A stretch of 9,707 nucleotides of DNA from positions 1 through 9,707 of the forward strand of contig DJGU01000106.1 of NCBI GenBank assembly GCA_002432795.1, given 5' to 3'. Position numbers and translations under genes: made by a program. Positions 7,079-9,707 of the stretch are shown one piece after another. This DNA is from Anaerolineaceae bacterium UBA5838 (GTDB lineage Bacteria > Chloroflexota > Anaerolineae > Anaerolineales > Anaerolineaceae). The first letter of the stretch is position 1. Every line of letters begins with the position of its first letter. The notes under the pieces were generated by a model. That model was not told the DNA's origin. It was given only the letters and a program-made list of their open reading frames with translations, and did no database searches.

Positions 7079-8172
7079 GCTCCACAAGATCACTCCTGGT
7101 GCGAGGGCAATCCCTGGCGCTGCCGGTATTCATGCCTGACGCAACCTATGGCTACGTTCGCAGCCTGACAGCTGATGATCTCCGCGAAGTTGGTTTACCA
7201 ATCCTGATGATGAATGCCTTTCACCTCATGCAAAAACCGGGCTCCTCGCTCATCTCAACCCTCGGCGGTTTGCACAAAATGGCAGACTGGCGCGGTCTCA
7301 TCATGACTGACTCAGGCGGTTTTCAGGCTTATTCTCTCATCCGCCAAAACGCTAAATTTGGCAGCCTCACAGAGAAGGGGATCGTATTTTACCCGGAAGG
7401 TTCCTCCAGAAAACTATTGCTGACCCCCGAAAAGAGCATTCAACTTCAGATGAGCTACGGCTCGGACATCCTCGTCTGCCTGGACGATTGCACCCATATA
7501 ACTGCCAGCCGTGCTGAACAGGAAGCTTCTGTATCCCGCACGCTCGCTTGGGCTGCCAGAGCCAAAAAAAGCTACCTTGCGCAGCTCGAATCGCGAAAGT
7601 GGTCCGATCAAGAACGCCCTTTGCTCCTTGCGGTCATCCAGGGTGGCGCTGAGTTGGACTTGCGCCGCCATTGTGCGGAAGGGCTGCTTGAGATCGGTTT
7701 CGATGGGTTCGGCTTCGGCGGCTGGCCGCTGGATGAAAACTCCAACCTGATCACCGACATTCTCGAATATACACGCTCGCTCATTCCGCGAGAGTTTCCT
7801 ATCCATGCCCTTGGCATCGGTCATCCTGTTGGGATCGTCACCAGTTTCAGGCTGGGTTACGAAATGTTCGACTGTGCCCTGCCCACCCGGGATGCACGCC
7901 ATGGGCGGCTCTACACCTGGTCTGAAGCCAATCCCACTCTCACACCAGACGGTAAATGGCTCAAATTCCGCTACATCAATACCGAAGAGAATTTCCGCGA
8001 CTCAGGTCCGATCTCACCGGATTGCGACTGTGAATGCTGCCGGAATTACTCGATGGGCTACCTGTTCCACCTCTACCGCATGCGCGACCCGTCTTACATG
8101 CGCCTCGCCACCAAACACAACCTGCGTTTCATGACGCGCCTGATCGAAAGGTTGAAGCAAGCAAATGCCTGA
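7075..8172 (+). CDS. tgt: tRNA-guanine transglycosylase family protein, divergent
   Basis: Enzyme family that exchanges guanine 34 in the anticodon of GUN-reading tRNAs for a 7-deazaguanine (preQ1 or queuine) on the way to queuosine. The catalytic set is present: Asp79 in MTDSGGFQ (77-84), Asp137 and Cys139 in LDDCT (136-140), Gln189 in VIQGG (187-191), the nucleophile Asp266 in FDCALPTR (265-272), and a zinc site from C317, C319, C322 and His348. At 365 residues it is close to normal length. Two regions are atypical. The base-recognition loop, GGLAVGE in Zymomonas TGT as I recall, reads GGWPLDE (215-221). The TRSGRNG segment reads TRDARHG (271-277), nearer to the TARFG of eukaryotic QTRT1. 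The zinc site and lack of a PUA domain argue against the archaeosine enzyme. Base specificity is uncertain. The TTG start overlaps the upstream stop codon, and the next gene overlaps its end by eight bases. Confidence 0.85.
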   Translation: MSSTRSLLVRGQSLALPVFMPDATYGYVRSLTADDLREVGLPILMMNAFHLMQKPGSSLISTLGGLHKMADWRGLIMTDSGGFQAYSLIRQNAKFGSLTEKGIVFYPEGSSRKLLLTPEKSIQLQMSYGSDILVCLDDCTHITASRAEQEASVSRTLAWAARAKKSYLAQLESRKWSDQERPLLLAVIQGGAELDLRRHCAEGLLEIGFDGFGFGGWPLDENSNLITDILEYTRSLIPREFPIHALGIGHPVGIVTSFRLGYEMFDCALPTRDARHGRLYTWSEANPTLTPDGKWLKFRYINTEENFRDSGPISPDCDCECCRNYSMGYLFHLYRMRDPSYMRLATKHNLRFMTRLIERLKQANA

Positions 8173-8971
8173 AAAAGAAGAAGACCAGGCTATGATCGAC
8201 CAGGTAACTCGTTCAGCGAAATATGCGCAACTAGCGGGCACACTCGTTTCTCGAATTACCCATGAAGAAGCCAAAAAGTATAAGCGCAAGCAGGACATCA
8301 TTCAGTCCACTCGCACACGTTTACACCAACTTACAGGCGCGTACCTCGCTCCTAAGATAGACTATACGCAGTGGCTTCATAATTTCAAATCCTTGAGCCT
8401 AAATGATGAATTGGGGTTAAAAGCCACCAGTCTCAGCATGATGCGTTTGCACGCTTCCACCTATGAGCGCATCGAGGTTTTGCCAACTTTTTTCCAGACC
8501 TCGCTTGCGCCCATCAGTCCGGTCAAATCCGTCTTGGATCTCGCTTGCGGCTTGAATCCCCTTTCCATCCCCTGGATGCCGCTCGCGGATGCCTTCACCT
8601 ACTTTGCCAGTGACGTGGTTGCTCCGTTGGTCAATTTTCTGGCACATTACTTTGAATTGTTTGCTTACAACGCCAAGGCGTCCATTCTGGACCTCTCCTA
8701 TTGCATCCCCAGCCAACCTGTACAGCTCGCTCTCCTGATGAAGACACTCCCTTTGATGGAACAAATTGAACACGGGCTGTCACAAAAGATCATCGAGAAT
8801 CTCAACGCTGAACACATTCTTGCCACTTACCCCCTTCGCAGCCTGGGTGGAAGGAAAAAAGGGATGGAGGAAACCTACCGTTCTCAATTCGATCAGCTTG
8901 TAGCTGGTCGTGCCTGGAAAATCCAGGAATTTAGTTTTCCCAACGAAGTAGCTTACCTGATAACAAAATGA
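8165..8971 (+). CDS. 16S rRNA (guanine1405-N7)-methyltransferase, Arm/Rmt/Kgm family
   Basis: A 268-residue relative of ArmA, RmtB and the actinobacterial Kgm enzymes. That family uses SAM to methylate N7 of G1405 in 16S rRNA helix 44, blocking binding of 4,6-disubstituted 2-deoxystreptamine aminoglycosides such as gentamicin and kanamycin. The N-terminal helical, rRNA-binding part has RTRLHQLTGAY (50-60; RTRLHGICGAY in RmtB) and RLHASTYER (94-102; LHASTKER in RmtB). SAM motif I is VLDLACGLNPL (123-133), with acidic Asp150 following. MKTLPLME (192-199) matches LKMLPVLK of ArmA, and PLRSLGGRKKGMEE (223-236) matches the family's most typical motif. Comparisons are with sequences as I remember them. 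The start at 8165 overlaps tgt; ATG 8192 (Met10) is an alternative that also fits the family N-terminus. Composition matches the neighbours and no mobile DNA is near, so it looks native. Methylation of G1405 and resistance are inferred. Confidence 0.9.
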   Translation: MPEKEEDQAMIDQVTRSAKYAQLAGTLVSRITHEEAKKYKRKQDIIQSTRTRLHQLTGAYLAPKIDYTQWLHNFKSLSLNDELGLKATSLSMMRLHASTYERIEVLPTFFQTSLAPISPVKSVLDLACGLNPLSIPWMPLADAFTYFASDVVAPLVNFLAHYFELFAYNAKASILDLSYCIPSQPVQLALLMKTLPLMEQIEHGLSQKIIENLNAEHILATYPLRSLGGRKKGMEETYRSQFDQLVAGRAWKIQEFSFPNEVAYLITK

Positions 8972-9707
8972 TTTTCGAACAGGCTTTTCTCGATTCGCTC
9001 ATCCAGGCAGTAGAAGCCTCCCGCAAGTATTGCGACCTACAGATCCCCCACGCCACAATGCAGGATATACTTGCCTACGAAAGTCAACATAGCAATTCCC
9101 GCAAAGAGCTTGAAGCAAACTTCCGCAAATCCCTGCATAACGTCATGGCGCCTTATCTTGAAGATGTTAATTATCCGGTAGAAACTGCTGATCTGGCAGA
9201 GTTCCATGCTCAGGATCCTTCATCCGCGGAGGTGAAATCCTGGTGCCAGAAAATAATGAGTCATCACGCCTCCAGTCGGGAACGCCTGCACTACCTTGAC
9301 ATTTTTTATCAGAAAATATTTGCCAAAATCGGCACTCCTGACTCAATCCTCGATCTCGCCTGCGCTCTCGATCCACTCGGACTGCCCTGGATGAACCTGC
9401 CCCTATCAACCAATTTCATAGCCTATGACATCCACCAACCCCGGCTCGAATTCCTGCAGGCATTTTTTGAGTATTTCTATCCGGGTGCCCAGGCAATCCA
9501 CCAGGACATTCTGACTCATATTCCTGACCAAAAAGCAGACTGTGCCTTCTTCTTCAAAGAAGCCCACCGTCTCGAAAAGCGCCGTCCTGGCAGCAACCGC
9601 GAGCTTTTTACGGGTCTCAACGTCAAATGGCTGGTGGTCAGCCTGCCCAGCCGAGATCTGAAAGGGCACCATTCCCTCAAAACCTATCACACAAGCCTGA
9701 TCCAAAA
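8968..9707 (+). CDS. Divergent paralogue of the m7G1405 methyltransferase (partial, cut by window end)
   Basis: An open frame from ATG 8968 runs for 246 codons to the window edge with no stop. Its start overlaps the previous stop (ATGA), and no Shine-Dalgarno sequence is visible, so translation is probably coupled. It aligns with the preceding protein throughout: SLHNVMAPYL (55-64) with RLHQLTGAYL, HHASSRERL (99-107) with LHASTYERI, SILDLACALDPLGLPWM (126-142) with SVLDLACGLNPLSIPWM, and AYDIH (152-156), which resembles AYDID of ArmA. Several hallmark residues have changed. CGLNP of motif I is CALDP, KTLPLME is KEAHRLE (197-203), and RSLGGRKKGMEE is RDLKGHHSLKTY (229-240). The length and lack of stops argue against decay. 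It could have a different rRNA target, be a non-catalytic partner of the first copy, or retain weak activity. Family membership is firm, function is not. Confidence 0.82.
   Translation, partial: MIFEQAFLDSLIQAVEASRKYCDLQIPHATMQDILAYESQHSNSRKELEANFRKSLHNVMAPYLEDVNYPVETADLAEFHAQDPSSAEVKSWCQKIMSHHASSRERLHYLDIFYQKIFAKIGTPDSILDLACALDPLGLPWMNLPLSTNFIAYDIHQPRLEFLQAFFEYFYPGAQAIHQDILTHIPDQKADCAFFFKEAHRLEKRRPGSNRELFTGLNVKWLVVSLPSRDLKGHHSLKTYHTSLIQ

Noticed and set aside
7414..7902. 162-codon open frame on the minus strand
   Set aside because: It is the antisense shadow of tgt, whose catalytic and zinc residues are all in the plus frame.
9167..9705. Two minus-strand frames (9167-9409 and 9406-9705)
   Set aside because: They are opposite the partial second methyltransferase, whose alignment with the first copy fixes the plus frame from 8968 to the window end.
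8165..9707. Recent horizontal acquisition of the methyltransferase pair
   Set aside because: I see no inverted repeats, integrase, transposase or target-site duplication, and base composition and gene overlaps match the rest of the operon. Older transfer cannot be excluded without a tree.

Overview
The window looks like a stretch of chromosome from a member of the Chloroflexota, most likely an Anaerolineae-type bacterium. This is an inference from the mix of genes: a RodZ-like protein with two helix-turn-helix domains, membrane proteins with Pro-Thr-rich tails, moderate GC and occasional TTG starts. No rRNA or marker tree is available to confirm it. I see no mobile element, tRNA, CRISPR array or phage gene, and almost every base lies in or next to a gene.

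Left arm, plus strand: rplI (ribosomal protein L9 with an acidic tail) ends at a strong hairpin terminator. It is followed by a RodZ-like membrane protein with a duplicated HTH domain and then by rimO, which methylthiolates ribosomal protein S12. rimO ends at a hairpin that works as a terminator in both directions. Middle, minus strand: murJ (lipid II flippase) and a downstream gene for a single-pass membrane protein with TPR-like repeats form a two-gene unit that converges on that hairpin. A 204-base divergent intergenic region with a plausible promoter separates murJ from the right arm.

Right arm, plus strand: four genes joined by short overlaps run to the window edge. They are an RsmI-like 16S rRNA methyltransferase, a divergent tRNA-guanine transglycosylase, and two paralogous proteins of the Arm/Rmt/Kgm family of 16S rRNA m7G1405 methyltransferases. 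That family is best known for high-level aminoglycoside resistance. The first copy keeps all the motifs I recognise in ArmA and RmtB. The second, cut by the window end, has lost several of them.

The most notable point is this tandem of resistance-type methyltransferases inside an apparently native RNA-modification operon. RimO, RsmI-type and Arm-type enzymes all act around the ribosomal decoding centre, and TGT acts on the tRNA wobble base that is read there. The window may therefore describe a locus for tuning or protecting decoding rather than a recently acquired resistance gene.
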